From Dipylidium caninum (taxonomy: Eukaryota; Platyhelminthes; Cestoda; Cyclophyllidea; Dipylidiidae): DNA of 64,000 bases. The notes beneath the pieces are model-generated. The model was not told where the DNA came from. It made no database searches and was given only the letters and a program-made list of their open reading frames with translations. How positions within the stretch are numbered: position 1 is the first letter of the stretch; every line of letters begins with the position of its first letter. Shown here piece after piece: positions 11,701-26,700 of the stretch. The DNA lies in assembly GCA_017562135.1 (NCBI GenBank), contig QEYB01001465.1:1-64000 (forward strand), given 5' to 3'. The translations under genes were made by a program, and so were the position numbers.

Positions 11701-14700
11701 ACTCTCCTCATCTTGCCTTTCCTCATAGCGTTTCATGGATGAGCTGAGTGAATTCGATGACGAAGTACTAGAAAGTAATCAAAGTGCACTCCAAGTCGAG
11801 ACAGAAACCAGATATGTCTTCGTCGAGGAAGATGACGGTGGGCAAGGCGCAACCACAGAGGAGGCGGAGGCGGTGGACGTTGAGAGCCCTGTCGGGGAGG
11901 AAGATTCGGATGAAGAAGATAATGAAGACGCAGACGAGGATACCGAGAATAGTGAAAATAAGAGTGACAACAGTGAGGGTGAAGTCGAGCCTGCTCAAGA
12001 TGGGAGCGATCATAACATGGACCTGGCTAGAGGTAAACCCCTCAGTCCCATCTGTATATCACTTCATTTCTCTTCTCTGTTCGTAGACATTTTCCAGTAC
12101 GTGGTGGACCTCTTTTCCAATCGGTGTGCTGAGACGTCAGTTGCAGGAACGGGGCCGGACTTGACCAAGGAGGCAACAGAGGCACCGCGTTCTTCCGACG
12201 CGTCGCTACCCTACGCCGGCAGTGGCAGTAGTTCCAGTGGAAATGATGTGGGCTCAGGCGATTCGATCGTCATGGATGCCCCACACTCGGAGGACGTCGA
12301 CGATGACGCTGTGAGTTGCTCAGTTGTAATTTCCCCCCCCCCCGTCTGTACTTTGTTGAGGCGTTTGCGGTAATATGTGGAGTTGCATGTTCAGTTTCTG
12401 AACCTGCTCCTTCAAAGCAGCATTCATGGCCAGCGCAGTCCAGGCGCTGTCGCTTTGATGGAAAGCCAGGCAGATCAGTTTGCGATTTCTCCGACGGTGA
12501 GTAGCTGATGCGGCCTTTCGTGGGACGACTCCAACACCCCTGATTTTCAACTTCTTTTTCTCATATAAGCTATGATTATCTTTTTATTTAAACCCGAGTG
12601 ATTGCTCTTGAGGCCACCGCTATCAACTTTTGCCCGCTTTATCTACTCCTACTGGTTCGCTATCACTTATTGCGTGCATTCCATCCCAGTCTACGAATGT
12701 AACAACGTGGACACCTGCAGCAGCACCGATGAATGCCTCAAATTCGGGAAAACTCACAGCGACAACAGCAGCCAAATCCACAGTTTCGGTGGGTTCTCCT
12801 TCCTCACACGAGTCTTTGTCCACTTCCTTCTTTACGAGATTGGAGATTGTTCTTCTTTTCCATCTAGACACGGGTTCTATCGTCAAACAAGACCGTTAGT
12901 GGAGTCGGTAAGTGGTATTTAATACGCACCTTTATTTCCTGAGCACAAACTGGGTCTTATTCACTCCTCGTGACTATTTCGTCATCCTGCTATTATGCTT
13001 ATTTGGTGTTTTCTATCCTTCACCCTCCTCGCATGTCTTTAGCTGGAACTGGGGTTGCAAATTTCCACACGCGCATCGTTCTTTATGCACCCGAGGGTCA
13101 CCGATTGTTGAAGACGTCTCTTGCGATAACCGACCCAAACGAATGTAGCGTTTGGCCATTTGAGACTGAGGCATTATATCATCTTCCTAGTGTGGAGACG
13201 CCAAAACGCCTTTTTTCCATGCAATGCCGTGATGATTCCTAAGATATTTGTTTGCAACAAACGATTTTCGCAATCTTTCTGAGCCTTGGCTTATGCGCCT
13301 TTCGCTCTGTCGTTCAGACCGAAAGACGAGCCAGGGATCGGGGGGGAGCGACCTTTCTGAAGGTCTTCTTCTCAATCTCTTCGACGACGTGGATGTCGCT
13401 CCTGCCGTCTTCTCGACCTCTCCCACCAGTTCCTGCGCAAGGTAATTTTCTGTCAATCCTCCCCCCCCCTCTTTCCTCATCGGTACTTACAAAATACTGT
13501 CCTCTTGTCTCCTCTTCAGTTGGAGTCTCTCCTCCGACCTTGACTCCTCGGACGAGGATGATGGTGACGACTCGAACCCGCCACCAAGTCCGCCCTCCGA
13601 GCCTTCGGACGTGGCCTCGGATCTCCTGCCTCGTGATCGACAAAGCCTGTTAGCAGCGAGGGCCTGTGTAGTTCTCACTCGTCATTTAATTAGTTCCTGG
13701 CAGAGTTTGATGGGCTGGGACGACAACGCAGAGTCGGCGGTTATGTTGGGAGACAGTAAAAACCTGATACCTCTGATGCAGACCCTCTTCACGTTCTGTC
13801 GATTGCTGGAAGCCATAGCACAGTGGTCGGAGCTCCCAGAAACTAATGAAGAACTGCGGGAGATTGCTGTTGCAGCGACGTGAGTTCGATTCGTCTTTAC
13901 TTTTTGGAATATCTGCCACAATATTCGTGAAAACGTTAAATTCTGAGTTCATTACTGAGTCCTTTTCGCTCACGCTGTTGCCCTTGTGCAGTATCTCCGA
14001 AACTGAAATGTGAACCTTATTTTGTTGGTGGTGCGTATTTTCATTTTGCCAAAGTCTTCATCCTTTAAGATGAGCCTAAACCCAGTGAAGCAATGAATTT
14101 ATGAGAAAAATGGCATAGGTGTCGTCGGGATTCCAAAAATTTGCCCTTATTGTAAAGGCACCCTTTTTGATTAGTTATGTCCTTCTCCGTGCCGCATGGT
14201 ATTTTCAATTGCCATCAAAGTTTTGCTCGCATTGCTATCTCCATCTCATCCTACTCCCCGATGTTTTTACTTTGTGGAAGTTCTTCAGCTGATTAAAGGC
14301 GGTCTCGGTCTTGGATTGTAGGGCTACCTTGGCAGATCTTGTGAGGGTGCTGTCCACAAGTCTTCTTAGCCTCCACGAAAAACATCAACAAATGCAGTCA
14401 GACTCCTCACCGGACACCACACGGATGCTCACACCCATTTCTGAGCGTCTTCTACTTGTGGCCAACCTCCTTTCCTTGGTGCTTACCGTCTCACCGACCC
14501 CCGACCGCCTTCGACACTACCCACCCTCGTGGTGGAAATGGCGGGAACTCGGTTGCCTCACCAACCGCCCTGTTGGTGGGCAGGGACATTCTCCATGGAA
14601 CCGGCGACCCTGGCTCGGGCGATAGCCTCTTCGTCAAGTGCATGAATTCGTGCTTAAGCATTGTCGAGAGTCTGTACACGAAGCGGGAGGGGAAGTCATA

Positions 14701-17700
14701 GCGTACGTTGATGCGCCTCCTCCCCTGCTTTGTTTTGTTGTCTCAAAAGTATAAGTTTCGCAGTGTTCCCCAGGTACGGACTGAGAGATTCCATATCGCG
14801 CCAGTGCGCTTCTCCCTTACTAACCTGCCTAACACTTTGTTTTATGACTGGCTGTCAATCTGTCGTCTGCACTTTTTGCAAATCGCAATGGGAAAGTAAT
14901 GCACCACTTAGTCCATTTATTCCCTAAAGCGCTCAGAGCCCTACCTCAAACGGCATTCCCTCGCGTGTCTTCTATCAGCCATCAATTAAATCTGACTTAC
15001 TCGCTTTCGACGCCAGAGCCGTGACTTGGCAAATTCGAGCTAAACATCGATGCGTCTCTCAAGGCGGCGACTTCCGTGTGAATTATCTCCATTGCGATAG
15101 GCGAACTCCCCTTCTCCTCCTCGCCTATGTCACTAAGCTTACTGCAATTGATGTCACTAAGCTTACTGCAATTGATGTCACTACTTCTCGTCTTAAGGCT
15201 GTGTTTGTTTGCACTTAAGGCCTTTGACTCCTCGTGTAGTTCCAAGGCTATTCATTCTTTAAATTTGTGTCGGCTGAAAATTTTCCATGCGCAAATTTGC
15301 GTGTGAAGTGAAAACGTGCAACCGCTCCTTGTTCGAGATTCCTCTAGATTATCACACTTTAACCTGAAATATTTTAAGGCTTGTGGCAGTGTCTTCAAAT
15401 GAAAGACCCAACTACTGCATTTTTTATGCCTTTTAAAAGGTATACTTAATGACTGTCGGGTGGGTTTTAACGCTGTTGGTCTTCATATAACAGTTTCCAT
15501 AACTTTTGGGGTTTTGATGGTTCCGCAATCCATCAACCAGTTAAGTAGGCCTTCGCTGTGTGAATAACGCGAAATCAGAGTCAATCCCAAACAGTCCAAA
15601 GTTGAGTGCTCTTTTTGGGGTGCCTTTTGCACCTCTCTTTGCGCTGAAATATAATTATTCAACTTGCGATTCGATTGTGTTGAAGATTTTATAAAAGTGT
15701 CTTTCAATCTCTGCATTCGACAGTGGCCTCTCGGCGAGAATATGTCCTCGAGCGCTGCGCCAACCCCCACTGTGTGCCGTATAGGTTCCCGCATCGGTAA
15801 ATTCTCCAACCTTCCCCAGCTCACCACCGGTCTCCTCCAATGTGCCTACGGTGTGAACTTCTCCAGCCTCACCAATGGTTTCGGTGTTGGCCTGACCAAT
15901 TGTGCCCCCATTCTTGACGCACAAGCCTCCCTCACTCACTTGCTTGATCCACTCCGTGTCGACTTGGATGTCCACCTCGCTGAGGCGGCTGTGCGGCTGG
16001 CCATCGCCTTCACCACCGGCCTCCGAACTGGGGACGCAAAGCGAGACAACGGGATTGGTGGGAGCGCAGAGCGCGAGGAACTGAAAAAGAAGTGGTGTGC
16101 TCTAATGTACAACTTTCTGGAGACCCTGACACTCTCCTCCCCTCACAGTGAATCATTTTCAACCACAGTCGCGTCAAGTGGTGGGGCAGTACCGACTTAC
16201 TCGAAGCCTAACTCTAGTACACCCGCCACCGCTCGATTGGCAGATCTGATGCGTTCTGTGAGTTGTTTCTGACATTCCACTGCACATTTATTTCTTCTCC
16301 TCCGCTAAATTTTCTAGTCCTAGTATTTATCTGAGGCGTTTTAGTTTTTGTGAGCTTTTAACACGCACCTGAAGGAAATCGCGGAAGTCGAGCGCATGAG
16401 GTAGTCACGCGCCCTAGCTTGTTACTTAAGCCATCGAGGCGAATTTGTGGTAGACCAAAGTGGACTCCCCTGGTTGCAAATGTGCCTAGGGCCTCAGAGG
16501 CGGGTCTGTGCCCTTCCAGTAGAATCTGATTCCTCTATAACATTTCCTTGATACTTTTTGACAAATTGAAGAATGAAAGGCGATAGCAAACACCACTGTG
16601 AAAATTAAAAGATCTGCGTGCTTCGATTACATTAGCTTACCCTTTTTTTCGTGTGAAGTTGTTGATTCTCCTCGTGGGTCCCAAGCATCACCGTCAGCTG
16701 AAGGACATCCACTTGTTAAGTCAGACACTCGCTCGAATGCGCTGCGTGTACGAGAGAAGCTTGACACAGGAGGGCGATGCTGACCCATCCCTCCCGTCAC
16801 CTCTTTCCTATCCCATCGAATGCGCATGGTTCGTTCCTATTTCTGTCTTTCTTTTTCTTCCAACGTTATTCCTCTCTTTAACCCCGTATTCCTAAAATCC
16901 CACCTTCCAGCTCAATTACATCAACTCGTGTCTGGACGTCGCACTCTCCAATCGTTCTACATGGCAGCGCCTTTGCATAAGGAAGTCAGGTAAGTTGTTG
17001 GTGGAAAAATCCTCGGGTCTTCCTTCTTACTCCTCCTCCTTTCTTCCACGTCTAGATGATCTACTATTCCTCCTCGAGGCGAGTCTCCACGTCCGCGATA
17101 TTTTGGCGCTTGGTCTTCTGACTTTGGTGCTTGTGGCCATCTTGCCGGATTCTCAACACACCGCGTTGACCACTGTAAGATTCACTTTGTTTGCCCTCAC
17201 TCCTCATTCTCGATGCTGGCCGACAATGCAAAAGACGGCCAGTTGCGAACTCCCATTTTTTCGCCTGACCTCATAGTTGGCTTTGACACGATCATTCTGA
17301 GGGGTATGGCCGACGATACCATGGGGCGAATAGGAGATTTCTTATTAGCAGTCTCAAGCCTGTCCACTCCATGCTTACGCCCCCCCTTGCGACTTTAGGC
17401 AAAACCTAGTGCTGCGTCTGCATCAACCGCTACGACTGCGGCGACGGAGACAAACGGACCCTCCAGCACTAACTACGGCGCTAAACTCGTCGGTATCTTG
17501 ACCTCCCTGCTACTCTCATCTGACGTGCAGGGTGGAATGAAAGATTCCTCCACCTTCCTCCTCAACTTTGTCCTCGGCAACATCTGCTGTCGTGCGAATC
17601 AGCGCATTCGCTGCACAGCCACTCTCATCCTCAGCACTCTTGTTCAGTAAGCTACCGGTGAACCTCTAATCCACATGGCTTTAATCTTCATTCTCTGTTT

Positions 17701-20700
17701 TATCAGTAAGTAGTTTAAATGTTGTGCTAATTTTAGGGAAAAAGCACTACGTGTGGCCGTGTATCTTGTTATTCCGGCATACTCATTCTTGCGTCTTTTG
17801 GACTGTCCTCAGTATCGGCATTTTCGTGTTTTCGCCTTATTCCACCCTAATTCTCGCTTCTCTGTCCATGTGACCGCGAAAATTTGTCTTTAAGTTCTCT
17901 TGTACTGCTTTGCGTGAGGAATAAATCCATAGCTCTAGTGCGATTTCCACCAAACCAGTGTAGTTTTTACCTGACTTTTATAATAACTTCGTTGTTTTAC
18001 TCGTATAGTAATTGAATGTCGTGGAAGGGTGACGTTAAAACTGACTATTGTTAATCTTGTCTCCCACCATTTCAAACGTTGTTCGTGACATCCTCAGCCG
18101 CCAACTTGATATCTCCTGCACCGAAGCAGGCGACGTGTCCCGCCCTTTCCATTGCATTTAACATCAATTCTTTATTCCCTGTTCAAGGCGCAGTAAAGAT
18201 GACACGTTCGCCATGGCTCTCCTGAAACACATGCCCAGGTTGTGGTCAGAGTTGCCAAGTTTTTCTCTCTATGGCGAAGATTTTGCCTATCTCTCGCTCA
18301 TCCTCCTCCAAAATCATTCACAATGGCCTGGTCTTCCGTCCTTCTGTGGCCAAGTCATACATCTTCTTTTATCCCAACTTGATGGACTTGCGAAACACCC
18401 CTGCCGTAATATGTACAAGGCCGTTCTGGTAAATCTTTTCCGTCCACGTCTTCTTCCACTCTTTGTGGTCATTTTGACTCCCTTTCTTTTCCCCTCGTCT
18501 CCATAGCAAGCCTTCAGCGTTAACGGAATCGCCCCCGGTCCTGGGCGCTATCTTGAGAGTCCAAAATTTGCGGGTCTCCACCTGCCGGCAACCTTCATAT
18601 CCTCCACCGTACCCGGCTGTTACTCGGGTACACTCACCTCAAATCTAATTGGCTTCTCCTTCGACTCGGAACCGTGTCTCCCCTGCAACCGGTCCCTCTT
18701 CTCTTCTCTGCCATACCTCTCTTTTCAATGGAACTCATCCACACCCTCCAGACGACGTGGCAACAACTCGAACACTTCTGCCATTAGCGGTTTGATGAGC
18801 AGCACCACAGTGGGCGGAAGCACTGCTGTTCCTTTGACCCTCTATCCTACGCCTACAAACATCTTTCAGAGCCGATTTACCAGCCCTCCGCATGTGGTCA
18901 CATACGCCCAAGCTTCTACCACGGGCAATGCCTCTGTGGACACCCCCGCTTCCTTCCCGCCCACCTCTGCAACCAACTCCGTCCCCTCAGTGATTGACTT
19001 GGAGCCACCCACCTGGGTCTCGCCAAATGTGCACATCTTCTCGTTGCTTGACACATGGGAGATTGCTCGCATCGCTGTGCGGTTTATGGCACCCGCTCCC
19101 GGACTGCGCAGTGTTCGCACCCTCAACATCTTCACCTCAGACGCCTTCGAGTGTCCTCCATCGCGACTTATGCAAGCGCGACACCTGTGGCGCAGACTGG
19201 TGCAAGTAGACATCCCTCTCACCAAGTACAATGTGGTGGTTCACCTGGCCGCGGAGACGGACAGCAGCCTGCCGAACACGAAGGACCCCCTGTCCGACCC
19301 CTCCACCACCGTGGAAATCCGACTCTCTGACGGTCTTCCGCTTACCGCAAATAGCCTTATCTTCCATTACGCGGCATTCCATGGTGCAGATGAGGGAGAA
19401 GAGGGCGGCGATGTGGGTGCTGAGGGTCAGGGACAGAGGCGCAGTCGGAGGCGGCACTGCTGTCGCTGTAATGTGCCCATACTCCTCGGCTCCACTTGTC
19501 AGAACTGTAAACAAAGTGGAAACCAATGCTCCCGGTGCCTCTTTATAAACCTCAGCGATGAGGAGGTCTTCCTTTGCACCAAGTGCGGTTCATCTAATTA
19601 CAACTTTATGAATTTCTCCATGCTTGCGAGGCCCAATTTCTTTCACGTGGGTCGTCTTCGTGACGAGGAGGATCGCCGTGTGGCACTCGCGCGTATAGTA
19701 AGCCTGACGGAGGAGTTGAGCACCCAACTCGTCGCCTTGGAACTCGCGAGACGCAAACTTCTCAACCCTGTTCTTGTGGACTGTCCTCCTCCACCGCGCC
19801 TTCAGGAGATCCCAGTGCCATTGTGCTGGCCTAGAGACCAAATTCTCAAGATTATGACCGACATAGAGCATGTGCACCTCGCGACCGCTCCAACGGTCTT
19901 TCGACTGTGGGCCCTTCGTCAAGCCGTTGCCCTCTACGACGGTCGTTGCGGTTCCGATTCCCCTGATTTTGTAGCTCCTACCGACAGCGCTGGTAGTGAC
20001 GACCGATGTCTACGCTGCGTTGAAGCTGCCATCTCTCTGATTGTCACCGTGGCGAGCAACTTCAGCCCCTCCCACTTTTCTGTTGGCGCTCGAAGGGAGT
20101 GCATCAAAAAGGGTCTGGCCCTCGTTCACGGCCTTTGCCCCGTGGTGCAGACGAGGCTGCTTTCATTCCTCCACGGCATCACCTACGACTCGATTCCCCT
20201 GGTATGCTCCGTTGGCCATGAGACATCTACCTCTGTTCTCAGTCTGCATTCTTTCATTTTCGTGACTACTCCATCTAGATAAATGAATTCAATGACAACA
20301 TTGTTGAACGTCTGCTGGCAATGTCGCAATACGAAGAGGCTATCTTCGACTTCGAGCGCTCCACTTACTTTGACGTCTCGTTGTTGGAAAAGAGCGTGGA
20401 ATCCTTGATCTCCAAAACTCTTCCTTGTAAGCAGGCATTTCTAAATAGTCCAAACAGTTAGTTTTTATGGTTACAGATTGTTTGTGAAGGGTGACCAATT
20501 GAATTTCTTTGGCCTCCCTGCTTAACAGTGGTTCAATGCGTCCACAAAAAGACCAGAAGTTATAATATCCTCATTGTCTTGCTGTTATGGCCTCAATCAA
20601 CTTGTCTAACATTAAGAAGGCGACAAATCATTTAGTCGGAGAGCGGATTTTGAGGTAAAAAAAAACTGAACTATGCGAAATACTCGACCCTGGTGCCAAA

Positions 20701-23700
20701 CTCTAGCAAACTTCTGATCTCCTTGCCTGTTTTCCTCCTCACTGAAATTCTACCTATCAACTCCTCTGCCCGGATTTAACCACTCTTTTTTTCTTGAAAA
20801 GATAGCAACACTGATGCTGAGTTAATAGGCGTAGGACAATTTGGAGCTTGTAATTGTTATCAGCCGATTCAGTTTTGCAGAGTCGTTAAGTCGGACGACT
20901 TCCTGTTTATACCCAGTGTAGGTAAAGTTGTTCCGCATGGAGGTCGCCTGCGACTACTTTTGCATACTCATTTTAACCTTCCTCACGTGTCTACGTAGCC
21001 GGTTTCAGAGGGAAAAATTTGTTCATCTGACCAAATCTCCGCCTTACCAAAAGTTGGTCGCCGCTTAGACATCTTTCACGGCCCGTTGTGCTTCCATGAC
21101 GTTTTATACTGGCGGGTAAAAGCGTAATTGGAAAGTTAGGGGGTCTCAGGTGTCTCCTCATCCCCTCTTTATCTGCGCATTCATTGCTCTACACCACCAC
21201 CACCGCCACCACGGGAAAGACGAAATCGCAATGTCGACTTTATGTTTTTTTCCCTCCCAGTCGGCGTTGAAGCTGACCGCTCCTGTCAAGAGGCGCGTCT
21301 TCGAGCTGTCTTTCGCCTACTCCTGGCATTGCAGCAGCAGCACAATAAGCGCAATGAAGGGTCGGCAATAGTGGCGCCGCCCACCGCGATTACGGCATGT
21401 ATTTACGCCCACTGCGTTCGTGCACTTTCCCAGCTCTTCACGCCTTCGGACAGAGTGAGATACCAGTGGCGGGATAGGGAATTCCCAGCCTTTCGCCCTC
21501 CCCGAGCCAATTTCAATTCTTGGATGCGTGGCGATGAGGCTGCTGCTTTTTCAGTAAGAGAAGTTGGTGTTTTGTTGGTGGGACCTCCTCCGATCGAATG
21601 TGTGCCACGTGAAGTGGCCTGTGGCGGACAAAAATTTATAAGGGAGGGGGGGGGGGTTGTTGGGCCTGAGATTGCTGAATTCCTTGCGTTCACTGTTCAC
21701 ACAACAATCTTGGAAGGATTTTCTTGCCTCGAACAGTGCATCCCCCACCAAACCAACCGTCCACTTCACCATGTTGTGTAGAAGAGTGCAATCGTGTTGT
21801 GGCCTCTGGGAGAATGTCCACCCGACTATCTTGAATGTCACTTTTTTCTGCAAATTTGTCTTCAGGCAGTTTTTCCAGTTGTATTTGGGGTTTTTCTACT
21901 CTGTAGACCTGGAGACCGCACTATGATTTGGCCGTAAAGATGGCAGAGATTGAGGAGCGTGTGAGGAAGAACATCAAGGCTGGCACCGTGTCTCGCGACC
22001 TCCTTTTGAGTGCCCGCTTCTTCCTTCGTTGGTGGCACAAGACAGCACAAGCCAAACTCCCGCCCTTGGCCAGCCGCGAGCCCAACGAGTCCACGATCAC
22101 CCCGGGTGCCTGGTTGACACCGCTCCTCTTCCACTGCCTCGCCTCTCGCTCGTATATGCCTCACCAGGACTTCGGTCTCGAGTTCTTTTCCAACCTCTGC
22201 CACGACAACATCAACACGTCGACCAATCGACTGGCTGAATGCCTCTGTTACTTGACCTCGCAGTGCATGCCTCACTTCGACCGTATCCTGTGCGCCGCGC
22301 GGGGCTCCGGCCTCGCCGACGAGCCGACCCGCATCAACCGAATGGTGCTGCTCATGTGGGAACTGTCCTCGGGTGGAATTACGGCCTCCACGCTGGTGCT
22401 GAATCGAACGCAGCGCAGCTCCTGCGCTTTCGTGTCGTCGTCCGCCTCCGCTGCCTCCGTCTCAGGGTCGCAAACGAGGACCAATGGGACGGAGCCCCTG
22501 ACGCCTCTCATTATGCGTCCACTTTTGTTGTACAGGGGGAAGTTCCTGGGTGAGTCTTTTTTAAGCTGACAATACACTGCTTCTTTTCCCCTCTCGTCAC
22601 ATTTTCTTTCTAACCTGTGCGGCCGATCGCCTAGCCCAATTGGAGATGGTGTGATGCCGCTCCGTTTCATGCGCCGTGTGGCCTTTAAAGAGCGACCTGG
22701 TTGGGTCCATTGGGGAACTCAGAAACCCATGTTCTTCCTTGAATCTCCCCCTGCTTTTGTTCGCATTGCCAGTTTGATTGTGAGATGTTCAAAAATAAAA
22801 CGGCTCAACTTGGTGAATATGCGCAAGACGGGACACACTACCGGCAGCATTGGGCTCCCTTTGAACAAAAATGCCTAAAAGTCTTGCTTCTCCCCCGCAT
22901 TGGTAATTACGGTTAAGCAGAGTGAAGGCTCTTCTTCTCCCCCCCCCTCCCCCCACGAAGATGGACGATGGCTCGCTCGGAATTACTACCTCCGTTTGAG
23001 GTAGCTCTGGCGGTCTCTATAAACCCGATGTTTTAGTAAATTTGTTAAACTGGTGCACCACATTTCCTCTGGACCCGAACCTATGCTCGCCAGCTTGTCG
23101 TTCCGGGCTCCCATTTCTCCCCATCATTTGCCCATACAGTACAAACATTGTCTGGGTGTTTTAATGATGCGCTTAGTGTGTTTGTCATGAGAATCTTGCC
23201 CTGTTAACGGCTTTAGTCATTAAATGCGAGTGGGTCATTAACTCAGTCGAAGCTATAGCTCAGGCTGGGGCTACGGTTTGTCCCCTGGACTGTCTCTACG
23301 TTCGCATATCTCCGGCCCCCGCAGTAGAGGAGACTTCAAGGCTTAACCTCGCCCTTTTCTCCGTGCACAGACCAAGTCGGCGTTGTTCTCCAACGCACTC
23401 TGGCCACCCTGTCTGCGCTGGAGGGTGTGGACGGTGGCGGCAGAGCCTCATTACCCTCGCTGCGCAACTGGACAGACTGTCTTCCGTCTCAACTGGCCCC
23501 GGTCAGTGGCAGCAGTGCCACACCCGGCTCTAATCCCGGTTACACTTGATGCACATCTCCGACCTCTTGGCCATCCTCCAGCCCCTGGTTAGTCGTCTCC
23601 CTTCCGATTGTTTTCAGCACCTTGCATCTTCTGCTTTCATTGGATGGCTTTACTTGTTTTCTCTCGGAGGCCACGAAACATCTCCGTATAAGATGCGGGC

Positions 23701-26700
23701 TCTTAGATTATGTCGCCTCTCCTCTGCCTCGGTCTGATTTGTCTGTCTCCACATGCCCGAGGTCCGCACTGTCCTGTCACGAGTAATTATCAATTTGTTT
23801 TTTTTGCCAGTCTCTAGCGAGATCTCAAATGCATTTTTGTCATATCTTTTGTTCAATGAGCTGCATTTGCTTCCTTCTTCCCCTTCCTCCCTGGATCAGC
23901 ATAACTTGGCACCCGAACATCAGCACCGCCTCTATTCCTACCTCATTTACGCCATCGTCAGTCTACAACCCGTCGTCTATCAGCGTTCCATCTTCATTGT
24001 GAAGGCTGAGCAGCTCTTCAAAGAGCTACTCCAACAGCTCATGCAGAACAGTGCTTCGCTGGCGCGCGATTTTATTCTCGTAGGTTGCCCCCGCTTCCCA
24101 CCCCACCCCCTTTCGAGCACAGCCAGACTGCCTAACTGCCTGTTTACCCGCCTCCAGATTACTATGGACTACCTCGACCGGTGTCCCGTTGAAACGGACG
24201 ACCAGAGCTCCGCCGTCTTCCTGCTGAGGCGTATCTGTGCCTGCGCCTGCCCCCTGCCCACGGAGATCGCGCCATTCCCGGTGCGTATCGCGGTGTGGCG
24301 CGACCAGGAGGAGTACCTCTTTGTTCGACGTGTTCGAGAGGTGGTAATGTACGTCACGACTTACTCTGCCGACACTTTTACCTCACCCACCACTTACGGA
24401 ATCTCCTTTCTCGCTCGTCTTAAACTCTTATTTGTCCTCGCCTGACCACCAACTGTTATTGTGCACCTTTGGGGTAAAGCCTTCCTCCACTTTTGCTGGC
24501 AATTTGGGCCTTCCACTCCCATCGAAGGCGGCAATTTCTCCCCGTCTCTTTTGTCGTTCTTACATCTAATTGACCGAATCAACCAATCCCTCCATGATGG
24601 ACTCTTTTATACCTTTTTTTACCCCTTGTTATAAGTACCCAGCCTCTCCAACTTTGCACTTTCATTGTTTCTCCGTGAAACACTCCATAACCTGACATTA
24701 TCACCGGCATTCTGCGCCCCCTCCGTCGCCGCTCACCAACAGTCAACCCTGCTGGTGGCGCCTCGAGGTCCCCTTCGTGCGCATGCCACCATTTCGCCGT
24801 AGTTTCTAAACACCGTGTGCGGGTGCCTTTTCTGCCTCTCACATCGACAGAGGCAGCCTCTTTCCCCCACTGAATCTTTCCACTTCTCGCCGCCTTCCCC
24901 CAATTGAAAAGTAGCCGAGGCTATTTTTTCCCTCTCTACCTCTCTTTCTTTCAAGGTCAAACACGCGCGGCTTCGGTCCCACCATCTCGGATGTCATCAA
25001 TTACATTTGTGCGGAGAACAACCTGACCACCGACATGCGACTGGAGGTAGTCTGCGAGAACACCATCCTTATGCCGCAGTTGTTGTTGGAGGACGTCTAC
25101 AAGTACCTCTGGCTCCAGAACCCCAACAATGTGAGCCATTTGCGGTGTCCTTTTCTGCTCTGTCTTTTATGTCTGGGTCCCCCACACTTTGTCTTCCTAC
25201 GCCTCTCACCAACCGCTCGTGAACCTCCCATTTTCTTCACATTTGAGGGGATTTCACTGTCTGCAGCCGTCGTAGTAGCGACTAGCGCAGCACGCTTCTT
25301 TCCAGCTTTATTGTATTTATTCCGACCGGCCTGCAATCGGGGATGCACCGTTCCGTAAACAATGGTTGCTGTCGTTACGGTCTGTGTAAATTAAGGTGGC
25401 CAGAGAGCTAGTAGTGGGCCCCGCGCCCACCTGTCCCCTCCTTTCAGGCGAACACGGCCATGGAGTTGATATACCGCATCCCCGGACTGGAGTCGGACAA
25501 CCTCCCGTATGTCTCGCGTCTGCCCCATCCCGCCATCCCGGAGGAGCAGTACTTGCGGCTGGCTGTGATCACCGAGCACCCGCGTGGCCTGGCCATCATT
25601 CTCAACCGCATGGCCACCGTTCGGGACGCCCTAAAGTGCCACGATCTCCTCCGCGTTTGTGCCCACTTGCTGGAGTATTGTCTCAAGGTGCCTCAGTGTC
25701 AGGGCTGCCTCGTGGATCCGCAATTTCGGTGAGTGCTTCCTCTGTCCAGCAGTTTTCTACTACTGGACACTTGTCCGGTGTGTTTCACTTATTTTACGTG
25801 TGCTGCGCCCTTTTTCAACCTTGCGCCTTGCTTTTTTGCTCTTCTTGGGCGTCTCCGTAAGATGGCCTACTTTACTCATCCGTCCGATGATAACTTTCTC
25901 AAGCTGACTCTGCAGTCTCTCTTTTGTTATTCCAGTGCGATTCCAATCCTTCTGGACGCCCTCTACATCTGCCTCCAAGTGATGCACCAGTCAACGGGCG
26001 ACTTCCAGGTCCACTTCCATGACCAGGTCACTGCCCGACTTGTGGGAGTGCTGACTACCCTCCTCCAAAGTGCCACCACCACCACCGCCTCCGACGACGA
26101 CTCGCTCGGTCTGCCCCGCCTCCTCTCCTGCCTCGCCATGCACCCCGACCTCGAGGTCGTCCAGTCCGGCGTCGCCAAGTTGCCCGGCCTCCTGGCCTTC
26201 GGTGCGGAGCCTCGGATGACCGCCATCGTCGAATTCCTTCGTCAATACGCCGTCCTGCCCCTGCGCATGGACACGTCAGAGTCGGACGAGACGAGTAGAA
26301 GCATTAACGCCGACCTGCTGCAGTGCTGCTGCGCCCTCGTCACCGCCATCCCCCACAACACACTGCACGGGCGACGACTGCGTGCTCGGCTGGTCTACGA
26401 CCTGGTCCTGCTGGACTTGTGCGTGGCGTACTTGTGGCGGATGATTCCGTCGGAGATGTTGGACCAACCGGAGGAGAACGCGTTGGAGTAAGTGAGGCTG
26501 GAAGTCCTAACTGCACGCAAACGCCTCTACCACGCCTTCAACGGCGCCTCGCCAATATCGCGGCATTTGTAGGCTGCTTCCACGACTCACGAGATGTGTT
26601 CCACTTAGCTGCAGCCCCGTCCTCGGTGGTGGCAGATCGCGACTCTTTATACCGCAGCGCAGGTCCCCTGACACGCAATCGTGGCGGTCAAAACCAACCC

